A stretch of 64,000 nucleotides of DNA from Bradyrhizobium macuxiense (lineage in GTDB: Bacteria > Pseudomonadota > Alphaproteobacteria > Rhizobiales > Xanthobacteraceae), in NCBI RefSeq assembly GCF_001542415.1, contig NZ_LNCU01000040.1, forward strand, positions 59,676 to 123,675, given 5' to 3'. Position numbers and translations under genes: made by a program. Below the pieces are notes generated by a model. It was not told the DNA's origin. It worked only from the letters and a program-made list of their open reading frames with translations, and searched no databases. This document shows positions 1 through 8,021 of this stretch, piece by piece (position 1 is the first letter of the stretch; each line of letters begins with the position of its first letter).

Positions 1-1
1 G

Positions 2-652
2 AGCGAATTCTCCATCAAGCTCGGCACCAACGAGCTGATGAACAGCCGTCTCTCCGGCTCGGAAGCCGCGCTCGCGACGCTTGCCGCGAAAAGGATCGAA
101 AAGGCTGCCAAGCCGCATGTGCTCATTGGCGGCCTCGGCATGGGCTTTACGTTGCGCGCCGCGCTCGGTGTGCTCGGGAGCAAGGCAACGATCGTGGTGG
201 CCGAGCTGGTGCCGCAGGTTGTCGCCTGGGCGCGGGGGCCGATGGCGGAGCTGTTTGGCGATAGCCTCAACGATCGGCGCGTCAGCATCCAGGAGGCCGA
301 CGTCGCGAGGCTGATCGAGCGACAGCCGCTCACCTTCGATGCGATCCTGCTCGATGTCGACAACGGACCGGAAGGCCTCACCCGCAAGGCCAATGACGCG
401 CTGTACGACGTGTCCGGACTGAGAGTTGCACGGTCCGCGCTGCGACCAGGCGGCGTGCTCGCGGTCTGGTCATCAGGGCCGAATGCGAAGTTCACGAGGT
501 CGCTTCGTCAGGCCGGGTTTGCCGTCAACGAAGTGGCCGTCCGCGCCACCGGCAGAGGTGGTGGCGCACGACACGTCATCTGGATCGCGACGAATGAGCC
601 TACGCAGCTTTCGCCGTCGCCCGATGCGCGTGCGCGTCGATCGCGTCGATGA
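2..652 (+). CDS. Spermidine synthase-like methyltransferase (5' partial)
   Basis: The reading frame is open from the window edge, so the true start lies outside; an internal ATG at 38 is probably not the start because the residues before it (EFSIKLGTNEL) look like family sequence. The Rossmann motif IGGLGMGFTLRAAL and acidic motif LLDVDNGPEGL match the SAM/decarboxy-SAM fold of spermidine synthase-like proteins. Family knowledge suggests an aminopropyl- or methyltransferase; the substrate cannot be told. The 3' end overlaps the convergent hydrolase gene by about 53 bp, which is unusual but both frames look real. Confidence 0.75.
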   Translation, partial: SEFSIKLGTNELMNSRLSGSEAALATLAAKRIEKAAKPHVLIGGLGMGFTLRAALGVLGSKATIVVAELVPQVVAWARGPMAELFGDSLNDRRVSIQEADVARLIERQPLTFDAILLDVDNGPEGLTRKANDALYDVSGLRVARSALRPGGVLAVWSSGPNAKFTRSLRQAGFAVNEVAVRATGRGGGARHVIWIATNEPTQLSPSPDARARRSRR

Positions 653-1526
653 TCTGTGGCCACATTGGGATCGGCAATGCGTGTCCCATGCCCTCGATCA
701 TCAGGAGCTTTGCGCCGGGGATCGAGGCCGCGGTGTCCTTGCCGCCCTCGGGGCGCACCAGCGGGTCGACCGTGCCGTGGATGACCAGTGTCGGCGCCTT
801 GACGCTGCGCAAGCGCTCCTTGCGGCTGCCGGACGCCAGCACCGCGCGGAGCTGGCGTCCAACGCCGGCCGGATTGAGCCCGCGCGCGTAGGTGCGTTCC
901 GCGCGTGAACGGTCGAGCGCTTCGTCCTCCGGGAACGAGCCGTTGCGCAGCACCTTCCAGGTCTGTGCGAACCGCGCGAAATATTCCTCCTTGGTCGCCG
1001 GCGGCGGCGCCATCAGCACCGCGCCTGCCTCTCGGCTCGGCCCCGGCACCTTGGGATTGCCCGTGGTCGACATGATCGAGGTCAGCGAGAGCACGCGCTC
1101 CGGAAACGTGATCGCGATCTCCTGTGCGATCATGCCGCCCATCGATGCCCCGACCACGTGCGCTTTCCTGATACCGAGTGCGTCCATCAGCCCGATCGCG
1201 TCTCGCGCCATGTCGATCAGTCGGTAGGGCGCCGCGACGGGGATCCTCAGGAAACGCAGCTTGAGCAGCTCGAGCGCCGTCAGCCGCTTGCCGCCGCTCA
1301 TATGCGAGGATTTGCCGATGTCGCGGTTGTCGAACCGGATCACGCGAAAGCCGCGCGCGGCGAGCTGCCGGCAGAACTCGTCGTCCCAGTGGATCATCTG
1401 GGCGCCGAGGCCCATGATCAGCAGCAACGGTTCAGCATCCGCATCACCGAAGATCTCGTAGCAGATGTCGATGCCATTGGCGCGGACGATCTGCGGCGGC
1501 TGATGGGCAAGCGAGGTCACGGGCAT
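600..1526 (-). CDS. Alpha/beta hydrolase
   Basis: A 308-residue single-domain alpha/beta hydrolase. The oxyanion region LLIMGLGAQ, the nucleophile elbow GASMGG and the C-terminal GMGHALP histidine complete the expected triad. The order and length fit the homoserine acetyltransferase/epoxide-hydrolase-like Abhydrolase_1 family, including haloperoxidase-type members; the substrate is unknown. A purine-rich CAGGGG stands just before the ATG. It is transcribed away from the PHA genes and is not obviously part of that module. Confidence 0.85.
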   Translation of the reverse strand: MPVTSLAHQPPQIVRANGIDICYEIFGDADAEPLLLIMGLGAQMIHWDDEFCRQLAARGFRVIRFDNRDIGKSSHMSGGKRLTALELLKLRFLRIPVAAPYRLIDMARDAIGLMDALGIRKAHVVGASMGGMIAQEIAITFPERVLSLTSIMSTTGNPKVPGPSREAGAVLMAPPPATKEEYFARFAQTWKVLRNGSFPEDEALDRSRAERTYARGLNPAGVGRQLRAVLASGSRKERLRSVKAPTLVIHGTVDPLVRPEGGKDTAASIPGAKLLMIEGMGHALPIPMWPQIIDAIDAHAHRATAKAA

Positions 1527-1613
1527 CCCCTGTTGGTATCGCGGTCAGGAACCTCTATGCCATGGTTTGACGCAGCGCAGAAGGCCTTCAACGCCGCGGC
1601 TCGCGCCGTGCTG

Positions 1614-1642
1614 TTGACCGATCAGCGACAACAGTGTCGTAT
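1614..1642 (+). promoter_or_regulatory. Weak sigma70-like promoter candidate before PHA synthase genes
   Basis: TTGACC (1614-1619) and TCGTAT (1637-1642) are separated by 17 bp, and CGACA-N4-TGTCG (1626-1639) lies between them. The -35 is good and the -10 is poor. It is the only plausible promoter in the 170-bp gap before the synthase pair. Confidence 0.3.
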
Positions 1643-1698
1643 GGCACAAACAAGTCGAAGCGCGGCAAGCGCTCGGAATTGGTGAGGAGGAGCGCCGC

Positions 1699-2082
1699 AT
1701 GGCCGACAAGGGCAACGACCCTGCCGTGATCTGGCAGACGATGATTGGCGAGATGGAGAAGGGGTTCAACTCCTTCGGCAACCAGTTGATGACCTCGCCG
1801 GAATTTTCCAAGGTGATGAACCAGGCCGGCGGCGTCGCGGCTGGCGCGCAGAAGCAGCTTGGCGAGCTGATGGAGAAATATCTGCTCGCGATGAACCTGC
1901 CGAGCCGCGCCCAGCTCGTCGGCATGGCCGAACGCCTGCAGTCGATCGAGGGGCAGCTCAACGAGATCAAGACGCTGCTGCAGCAGGTGCACCACAACTC
2001 GCTCGCGCCGGATGACGGCCACGGCGCAACGCCACGGCCGCCACGCACCAAGCAGCCGCCGTCGGAGGGAGAGCCAAAATGA
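1699..2082 (+). CDS. phaE: Class III/IV PHA synthase small subunit (PhaE/PhaR-like)
   Basis: A 127-residue helical protein with no enzymatic motif. It begins with a WQTMIGEMEKGF segment and contains a coiled-coil-prone stretch (AERLQSIEGQLNEIKTLLQQ, about residues 76-95) and a Pro/Lys-rich tail. Its stop overlaps the phaC start (ATGA), so the two are translationally coupled. Class III and IV PHA synthases need a helical partner (PhaE or PhaR) encoded next to phaC, which is the basis for the name. It is much shorter than the classical Allochromatium PhaE. A good RBS (GAGGAG) precedes the ATG. Confidence 0.7.
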   Translation: MADKGNDPAVIWQTMIGEMEKGFNSFGNQLMTSPEFSKVMNQAGGVAAGAQKQLGELMEKYLLAMNLPSRAQLVGMAERLQSIEGQLNEIKTLLQQVHHNSLAPDDGHGATPRPPRTKQPPSEGEPK

Positions 2083-3161
2083 ATGCTCCCACCGGGTTTG
2101 ATTTCGCCTCGATCTCGGAACGGGTGCAATCCGAAGTGCAGCGCGCGATCCAGCGCAGCATCAAGGGCGTCGAATATTTCTCGACCTCCGGGCCCTCGCT
2201 CGGCGAGACGCCGAAGGATGTGTTGTATTCGCGCGGCACCATGAACCTCTATCACTACCGGCCGCAGGCGAGCGAAGTCTATCGCGTGCCGGTCCTGATC
2301 GTGATGGCGACCACCAACCGCGGCTACATCCTCGATCTGGTGCCGGGGCAGAGCTTCATCGAATTCCTGCTCAAGCGCGGCTACGACGTCTACATGCTGG
2401 ACTGGACCGCGCCGAAGCCGGAAGAGAAATCGCTGCGGATGGAGGACTACGTCCTGGACTTCATCCCGGACTCTGTTCGCCGCGTGCAGCAGGATTCCGG
2501 CGAGAAGGATATCTCGGTCATCGGCTATTGCTTCGGCGGCGTGCTATCGTTGCTCTACGGCTCGATCTTCAACGATGGGCCGATGAAGAACCTGATCTGC
2601 TTCACCACGCCGATCGACTTCCACGAGATGAAGTTGTTCTCGAACTTCGCCGACCGCCGCTATTTCGACGTCGACCGCCTGATCGAGAGCACCGGCAACA
2701 TGCCGCCGGAACTGATCCTGCAATCGTTCGACATGTTGCGGCCGGCCGCGCGTGTCGTCGGCCAGATCCAGCTCTGGGACAACATCTGGAACGACGAGTT
2801 CGTGAAGTCCTACCGGATGTTCGATCGCTGGGCGACCGATACGCTACCGCTCGCGGGCGAATATTTCCGCACCATCACCAAGGACCTGATGTGGGACAAC
2901 AAGCTCTACAACGACACCATGACGGTCGGCGGCCGCGAGGCGAAGCTTGCCGACATCAAGGTGCCGATCCTGCACGCGGTCGCCGAGCACGATCACATCG
3001 TGCCTTATGATGCGGCGAAGCACCTGATCACCAAGATCGGCTCCGAGGACAAGGAGGAGGTGATGCTGAAAGGCGGTCACGTCTCGCTCGTCGCCGGCGC
3101 CAATGCAATCAAGCGGCTGTGGCCGAAACTGGACTCCTGGTTGGGCAAGAGATCGACATGA
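2079..3161 (+). CDS. phaC: Class III poly(3-hydroxyalkanoate) synthase catalytic subunit PhaC
   Basis: The enzyme polymerises (R)-3-hydroxyacyl-CoA into intracellular polyester granules. At 360 residues it has class III length (class I enzymes are near 580). The lipase-box-like motif GYCFGG places the nucleophile at Cys151; Asp305 (AEHDHIVP) and His334 (GGHVSL) complete the triad. It is coupled by ATGA overlaps to the small subunit upstream and the acetyltransferase downstream. A phasin gene follows within 1 kb, supporting granule biology. Confidence 0.92.
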   Translation: MNAPTGFDFASISERVQSEVQRAIQRSIKGVEYFSTSGPSLGETPKDVLYSRGTMNLYHYRPQASEVYRVPVLIVMATTNRGYILDLVPGQSFIEFLLKRGYDVYMLDWTAPKPEEKSLRMEDYVLDFIPDSVRRVQQDSGEKDISVIGYCFGGVLSLLYGSIFNDGPMKNLICFTTPIDFHEMKLFSNFADRRYFDVDRLIESTGNMPPELILQSFDMLRPAARVVGQIQLWDNIWNDEFVKSYRMFDRWATDTLPLAGEYFRTITKDLMWDNKLYNDTMTVGGREAKLADIKVPILHAVAEHDHIVPYDAAKHLITKIGSEDKEEVMLKGGHVSLVAGANAIKRLWPKLDSWLGKRST

Positions 3162-3748
3162 CCGAACAACGTTCCTATCCGCGCCACGTCAAGACCGAGG
3201 CCGGTCACATCGAATTCCGGCTGATGACGCGCAGCGACGAGGCCGCGGTGCTGGCCTTCGCGCAGAAGCTGCCGACGCATGACCTCCTGTTCCTGCCGCG
3301 CAACATCAGCCAGCCCAAGGTGCTGTCGGCCTGGATCAACGAGATCGAGCGTGGCGACATCACGAGCCTGCTCGCGATCAAGGACGGTAAGGTGGTCGGC
3401 TGCGGCACGCTGGTGCGCGATCCGCATTCGTGGTCACCGCACGTCGGCGAGATCCGGATGGTGGTGTCGCTCGAGGTGCGCGGGCAGGGTGTCGGCCGGG
3501 CGCTTTCGCAGGAAACCTTTGCCATCGCACTGGGAGCGGGGCTCGAGAAGTTCTCGGTGCAGATGACGGTCGACCAGCGGGCGGCGATCGCGCTGTTCGA
3601 AAGCCTCGGCTTCAAGGCGGAGGCCCTGCTGCGCGACCATGTCCGCGATGTCGAAGGCAAGACCCATGACATCGTGGTGCTCGGGCACAATGTGGCGCAG
3701 GTTCGGGCGCAGATGGAGGCCTACGGGCTGCCAGGCGCAGTTCAGTAG
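3158..3748 (+). CDS. GNAT family N-acetyltransferase
   Basis: The start chosen is the ATG at 3158, which overlaps the phaC stop as ATGA, giving 196 residues; the longer frame from 3119 lies inside phaC. The GNAT acetyl-CoA loop is visible as VRGQGVGRAL after the EIRMVVSLEV strand, and the C-terminal half has the usual ALFESLGF segment. The acceptor substrate is unknown. Coupling to phaC suggests co-expression with PHA synthesis, but no direct role in it is known to me. Confidence 0.85.
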   Translation: MTEQRSYPRHVKTEAGHIEFRLMTRSDEAAVLAFAQKLPTHDLLFLPRNISQPKVLSAWINEIERGDITSLLAIKDGKVVGCGTLVRDPHSWSPHVGEIRMVVSLEVRGQGVGRALSQETFAIALGAGLEKFSVQMTVDQRAAIALFESLGFKAEALLRDHVRDVEGKTHDIVVLGHNVAQVRAQMEAYGLPGAVQ

Positions 3749-3828
3749 TATTTTAATACCGCTAATTGTCTAATCCGCAGGCAATCAGCCCGCTCCTTAT
3801 GCTCTTCACCGGTTCGTGATATCGCGCT

Positions 3829-3844
3829 GCAACATTAATGTTGC
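3829..3844. promoter_or_regulatory. 16-bp perfect palindrome upstream of phasin; PhaR operator candidate
   Basis: GCAACATTAATGTTGC is a perfect 16-bp palindrome about 90 bp before the phasin ATG, followed by further TGC/GCA trinucleotides. PHA regulators of the PhaR/AniA type bind TGC-rich dyads before phasin genes, so a repressor site is a reasonable inference. No phaR gene lies in this window. Confidence 0.45.
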
Positions 3845-3936
3845 GGTGCATCATTCGCTGTGGCACAACAGCATTGCCCCGGGCCATTCCGGACGGGGTG
3901 AGCCCATAGCTCAAAAATGAGGATGGAGAGACCCCA

Positions 3937-4413
3937 ATGACCACCGAGACCAATTCCGTGCTGAACAGCGTCAAGGAAGCTTTCGCGCCCGTCACCGAGG
4001 CGTTCACCAAGCTCCAGAACCTGGAAGTGCCGGAAGCCGCCCGTGAGTTCGTGAAGAAGCAGGCTGAGACCGCCAAGGTGCGCGCCGCCGACCTGCACGC
4101 CGGTTCTGAGAAGGTGACCGCCGTGATCGAGTCCGCTGTCGCCGGTTCGGTGACCGAAGCCGCCAAGATCAGCCGCAACATCCAGCAGGCGATCTATCAG
4201 GATGCCGAGGCGTTCTTCTCGGGCATCGACAAGCTCGCGTCCGCGAAGTCGCTGAGCGAAGCTGCCCAGATCCAGTCGGAGTTGGCCCGTGCGAGCGGCG
4301 AAGTGTTCGTCTCGCGGGCGAAGGCCACGACCGAATATCTCGGCAAGCTCGTCGCCGACGGTGCCAAGACCGCGCAGGACAACTTCGCCAAGGTCTACGG
4401 CAAGACCGCCTGA
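3937..4413 (+). CDS. phaP: Phasin (PHA granule-associated protein)
   Basis: A 158-residue Ala/Lys/Glu-rich helical protein of the Phasin_2 type, with no cysteine and a regular amphipathic pattern. The mid region (AREFVKKQAETAKVRAADLH, about residues 44-63) is typical of rhizobial phasins. Phasins coat PHA granules and control their size and number. The RBS (GGAGAG) is good. It stands as its own unit between a palindrome upstream and a strong terminator downstream, which fits a highly and separately regulated gene. Confidence 0.92.
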   Translation: MTTETNSVLNSVKEAFAPVTEAFTKLQNLEVPEAAREFVKKQAETAKVRAADLHAGSEKVTAVIESAVAGSVTEAAKISRNIQQAIYQDAEAFFSGIDKLASAKSLSEAAQIQSELARASGEVFVSRAKATTEYLGKLVADGAKTAQDNFAKVYGKTA

Positions 4414-4443
4414 TCGCACTTGCACTGAACAACTGCCCTTTTC

Positions 4444-4475
4444 GAAGGCCCGCCGTTTCGCGGGCCTTCTTTTTT
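4444..4475 (+). terminator. Rho-independent terminator of the phasin gene
   Basis: A perfect 10-bp GC-rich stem (4444-4453 with 4460-4469, loop CGTTTC) is followed directly by six T residues. This is the best intrinsic terminator in the window. Confidence 0.93.
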
Positions 4476-4510
4476 GCCGACGCTTCTCATACATCGGTGA
4501 CGTCGCGCCG

Positions 4511-4534
4511 ATTGCTTCGCTTCGTTCGCAATGA
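4511..4534. repeat. Half copy of the 'attgcttcgc' intergenic repeat
   Basis: One arm of the repeat family seen complete at 14811, 50844 and 54326 (ATTGCTTCGCTTCG then TTCGCAATGA). The partner arm is missing, so this copy is truncated. Confidence 0.6.
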
Positions 4535-4574
4535 AGGCTAGTGTGCGGCCAGTGCGAGAGCTTCCTCGATCCCC

Positions 4575-5858
4575 ATGACCCTTCCTGCCGCCCTCATTGC
4601 GACACCCGTCGATGCCGAACGCGCCGCCGAGCTGCGGCGGGTGAAGTGGCTGGCGACCGGTGTACTGGCGGCAACCCTCATCATCTTCGTCGTCTCGAAG
4701 GCGCTGCTGCCGATGCATCCCGTGTTCGGCTTCATCGCTGCATTTGCCGAGGCCGCGACCATCGGCGGACTGGCCGACTGGTATGCCGTCGTCGCCCTGT
4801 TCAAGCGGCCGCTGGGGCTGCCGATCCCGCACACCGCGATCATCCAGAGCAATCAGGAGCGCATCGCCGAGAAGCTCGGCGAGTTCATCGAGAACAACTT
4901 TCTGGAATCCGGCCCGGTCGAGGCCAAGCTGCGCGAGATCGATTTCGGCAGCTTCATTGCCGACTGGCTGCGCGACCGCAAACGATCCGAGGATCTCGCC
5001 CGCTTCGTGCTGCGGATGCTGCCCGAAGCGTTTGCGGCGACGGAGAGCTCGGGCTTGATGCAGTTCATCAGCCGCCGCATCACGACGCAGGTGCTCTCGA
5101 TTGACCTCGCGCCGCTTGCGGCCGGCGCGCTGCGCGGCTTCGTGCAGGAGGGCAAGCATGGCGGCCTGCTCGACGATATCCTGCGCGTGCTGCACCAGAC
5201 GCTGACGCAGAAAGAGACCATGGCGGTGATCCGCGACAAGGTGCGCGCGGAGATGCCGACGCTGTTGAGACTCTATCGTGCCGACAAGTTCGTGGTGAAC
5301 CGGATCATCGCCTCGGCCACGAAATTCTTCGAGGAGGTACGCAACGATCCGCAGCATCCGTTCCGCGGTGAGTTCGACCGCATGCTGCTGTCTTTCGTCG
5401 ACCGGCTCGGCAGCGACAAGGCATTCGCCGATCGCATCGACGGGCTCAAGCGCGATCTGATGGCGCGGCCGGAGCTCGCCAATCTCGGGCGCACCATCTG
5501 GGCCAACGTCAAGGATTTCATCGAGCGCAGCGCTTCGGGCGAGTCGCAGGTGCTGCAGCATCAGCTGGCACGAATGTTCGTCGAGGCGGGCGACGCGCTC
5601 GACGGCGATGCCGACCTGCGCGGCGAAATCAACCAGGGCCTGGTCGCGATCCTGCGCACGGTCGTCGCCGAGCAGAAGAGCGGCGTTTCGAGCTTCATCG
5701 CCGACCAGATGAAGAGCTGGGACATGGAGCAATTGATCTCGTTGATCGAGGTCAATGTCGGCAAGGATCTGCAATACATCCGCTTCAACGGCTCGCTGAT
5801 CGGCGGGCTTGCCGGTCTCGCGCTTTACACGCTCGAATATGTGCTGCGGTTGCTGTGA
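4575..5858 (+). CDS. DUF445 domain-containing membrane protein
   Basis: A 427-residue protein with two hydrophobic segments near the N terminus (about residues 27-45 and 50-75, containing ADWYAVVALFKRPLGLPIPHT) and a hydrophobic C-terminal segment (SLIGGLAGLALYTLEYVL). The motif GGLADWYAVVALF with the following IPHTAII is diagnostic for DUF445 (YjiN-type) proteins, whose function is not established. The long middle region is helical and charged. It has its own 5' gap after the phasin terminator. Confidence 0.85.
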   Translation: MTLPAALIATPVDAERAAELRRVKWLATGVLAATLIIFVVSKALLPMHPVFGFIAAFAEAATIGGLADWYAVVALFKRPLGLPIPHTAIIQSNQERIAEKLGEFIENNFLESGPVEAKLREIDFGSFIADWLRDRKRSEDLARFVLRMLPEAFAATESSGLMQFISRRITTQVLSIDLAPLAAGALRGFVQEGKHGGLLDDILRVLHQTLTQKETMAVIRDKVRAEMPTLLRLYRADKFVVNRIIASATKFFEEVRNDPQHPFRGEFDRMLLSFVDRLGSDKAFADRIDGLKRDLMARPELANLGRTIWANVKDFIERSASGESQVLQHQLARMFVEAGDALDGDADLRGEINQGLVAILRTVVAEQKSGVSSFIADQMKSWDMEQLISLIEVNVGKDLQYIRFNGSLIGGLAGLALYTLEYVLRLL

Positions 5859-6061
5859 CCGATTTGGCACGGAAGCCGTTTTAGTTGTGGCAAGTGTGAT
5901 CTGCTCCGCTTGCAGGAAAGTGATCAGTTCCCTAGCTTTTCAAGGTTGATTGTTGCGTTGCGGAACGATTCCGCCGGGTTTGCGTCAGTCCTATTGACCC
6001 ATCCTGTTGATCGTCACCGGCCGCCCGAGATGTCAGGGGCCGCGCTGGAAGAGGAGTTGAA

Positions 6062-6832
6062 ATGCCCGTTGCCGCGCAGACGCTACGCCCGCCGTCCAGG
6101 ACGCTGATGTTTCTGGAAGGCCGCGCCATCCATGAGCTCGGTGCCTTCCTCGGTGCTTTGCCGCTGTTGAGCCTCGCCCCGCGCGGTGACGGACATCCGG
6201 TGCTGGTGCTGCCCGGCCTGATCGCGTCGGATGTTTCAACCCGTCCTCTGCGTCACTTCCTCAGGAGCAAGGGCTACGCCGTCAGCGGTTGGCGGCAGGG
6301 CCGCAACCTTGGGCTTCGCGACGGCGTGCAGAATGCGATGATCGATCTGCTGCAGGAAATGAACGATGAGCACGGCCGCAAGGTCTCGCTGGTCGGCTGG
6401 AGCCTCGGCGGCCTCTATGCGCGTCAACTCGCCAAGATGATGCCGGAGCGGGTGCGTCAGGTAATCACGCTTGGCAGCCCGTTCGCGGCGGGTCCGAAGG
6501 CGACCAACGCCTGGCGGGTCTATGAGATGGCCAGCGGCCGTCGCGCCGACGAAGAGGATGCCCGCTTCGGCGGCTCGCTCGCTGGTGCGCCCCCCGTGCC
6601 GACCACCGCGATCTTCAGCCGCACCGACGGCGTCTGCGCTTGGCAGGGCTGCCGCGAGCAGGCGTCCGCGATGTCCGAGAGCATCGAGGTCGAGAGCAGC
6701 CATTGCGGCATGGGCCATCATCCGGCGGTGGTCTACGCGGTTGCCGATCGTCTCGGACAGAACGAAGGCGAATGGGCGCCGTTCGATCGGGGCGGCTGGC
6801 GCAGCATCGTCTATCCGGATCCCAATCGGTAG
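6062..6832 (+). CDS. Lipase-like alpha/beta hydrolase
   Basis: A 256-residue protein with the strand-turn motif VLVLPGLIASD and the nucleophile elbow GWSLGG (residues about 118-123). The later ITLGSPFAAGPKATNAW segment is characteristic of PGAP1/lipase-like hydrolases that recognise esters, and a late histidine (MGHHPAVV) fits the triad. There is no signal peptide, so it is probably cytoplasmic. GGAAGAGGAG gives a strong RBS. The natural substrate is unknown. Confidence 0.82.
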   Translation: MPVAAQTLRPPSRTLMFLEGRAIHELGAFLGALPLLSLAPRGDGHPVLVLPGLIASDVSTRPLRHFLRSKGYAVSGWRQGRNLGLRDGVQNAMIDLLQEMNDEHGRKVSLVGWSLGGLYARQLAKMMPERVRQVITLGSPFAAGPKATNAWRVYEMASGRRADEEDARFGGSLAGAPPVPTTAIFSRTDGVCAWQGCREQASAMSESIEVESSHCGMGHHPAVVYAVADRLGQNEGEWAPFDRGGWRSIVYPDPNR

Positions 6833-6842
6833 AACTTGTCGG

Positions 6843-7021
6843 TCCCTCTTCACCTCGCCCCGCGTGCGGGGAGAGGTCGGATTGCATCGTAGATGCAATC
6901 CGGGTGAGGGGGATTCTCCGCAGACTCATACCCATCCAATTCGCCGAGGCAGCCCCTCACCCAACCCTCTAAGAGCGAGCTTCGCTCGTCTCGACCCCCC
7001 GCAAGAGCGCGGTGAGGGAGC
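6843..7021. repeat. Intergenic palindromic repeat cluster (cacctcgcccc type)
   Basis: A perfect 10-bp dyad (6879-6888 with 6892-6901) sits between CACCTCGCCCC and GGGTGAGGGG arms. A second partial arm pair follows (CCCCTCACCCAACCCTC and GCGGTGAGGGAG). Such mosaics are common between genes in Bradyrhizobium and may act as transcript 3' ends. No coding frame is credible here. Confidence 0.7.
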
Positions 7022-7076
7022 AGAGGCGTCGTCTCGCGCATTGTCGTGAATCGACAAACGCGCTATGCGTTGAGGC

Positions 7077-7946
7077 ATGCCACCGCCGCTTGCCCGCATC
7101 GTCGACCAATTGAAGCGCGAGCCGTCGCGCACCGGCTCGATCATCATCACCGTGTTCGGCGACGCCATCGTGCCGCGCGGCGCCTCGGTGTGGCTCGGCA
7201 CGTTGCTCGAGTTTTTCAAGTCGCTCGACATCGACGGCAACGTGGTGCGCACCGCGATGTCGCGGCTCGCCGCCGACGGCTGGCTCGAACGCAGCAAGGT
7301 CGGACGCAACAGCTTCTATCGGCTGAACGCAAAGGGCCGGCAGACCTTCGATACCGCGACCAAACACATCTACGATCCGCCGCCGTCGGACTGGACCGGC
7401 CGCTTCGAATTGCTGTTGATCGGCAATGTCGAGGATCGCGATGCCTCGCGCGAGGCGCTGAAGAACTCCGGCTTCGGCAGTCCGCTGCCCGGCGTGTGGG
7501 TCGCACCGTCGGGCGTGCCGATTCCCGATGAGGCCGCGCATGCGATCCGCCTCGAAGTCTCCGCGGAAGACGACAGTGGGCGGCGGCTGCTCAGCGAGAG
7601 CTGGCCGCTCGACCGCACCGCGGACGCCTATCTGAAGTTCATGAAGACGTTCGAGCCGTTGCACGGCTGGATCGTTCGTGGCGAACCGCTGGCCGACGCC
7701 GACGCCTTCACCGCGCGGATTCTTCTGATCCACCACTACCGTCGTGTGGTGCTGCGCGATCCCCTGTTGCCGGCGCCGCTCTTGCCGAAGGACTGGCCGG
7801 GCAGGGCCGCGCGAAAGCTCTGCGGTGAGATCTATCGAGGCGTGCTTTCGCAGTCCGAACAATGGCTTGACGATCACGCATCCAACGAGGACGGCCCGCT
7901 TTCGAAGCCCAATGGAGCGGTCGGCCGGCGCTTCGAGGGGACGTAA
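7077..7946 (+). CDS. paaX: PaaX family transcriptional repressor
   Basis: A 289-residue PaaX-type regulator. The N-terminal winged helix (SIIITVFGDAI, then VRTAMSRLAADGWLER and GRNSFYRL) and the C-terminal domain with the DxxFTARILLIHHYRR region match the family. PaaX represses paa genes until phenylacetyl-CoA binds. It lies directly upstream of paaA on the same strand with a 75-bp AT-rich gap that holds a promoter and two direct repeats, so control of the downstream operon is a strong inference. Confidence 0.9.
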   Translation: MPPPLARIVDQLKREPSRTGSIIITVFGDAIVPRGASVWLGTLLEFFKSLDIDGNVVRTAMSRLAADGWLERSKVGRNSFYRLNAKGRQTFDTATKHIYDPPPSDWTGRFELLLIGNVEDRDASREALKNSGFGSPLPGVWVAPSGVPIPDEAAHAIRLEVSAEDDSGRRLLSESWPLDRTADAYLKFMKTFEPLHGWIVRGEPLADADAFTARILLIHHYRRVVLRDPLLPAPLLPKDWPGRAARKLCGEIYRGVLSQSEQWLDDHASNEDGPLSKPNGAVGRRFEGT

Positions 7947-7947
7947 A

Positions 7948-7992
7948 TATGTTACAAAAACTTCTTGCATTATGAAATTTATGTTATATATT
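7948..7992 (+). promoter_or_regulatory. paaA promoter with paired direct repeats (PaaX operator candidate)
   Basis: TTGCAT (7965-7970) and TATATT (7987-7992) with 16-bp spacing form a sigma70-like promoter in an AT-rich island. The direct repeats TATGTTACA (7948-7956) and TATGTTATA (7980-7988) are 32 bp apart, three helical turns. One flanks the -35 and the other overlaps the -10, as expected for repression. Assignment to PaaX is an inference from proximity. Confidence 0.6.
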
Positions 7993-8021
7993 GGCCCCAA
8001 TAACACCCCGGGAGGTCGGCC

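Noticed and set aside
4395-5870. 491-residue minus-strand frame
   Set aside because: Lies opposite the DUF445 gene and the terminator of phaP, with shadow-type composition and no family motif.
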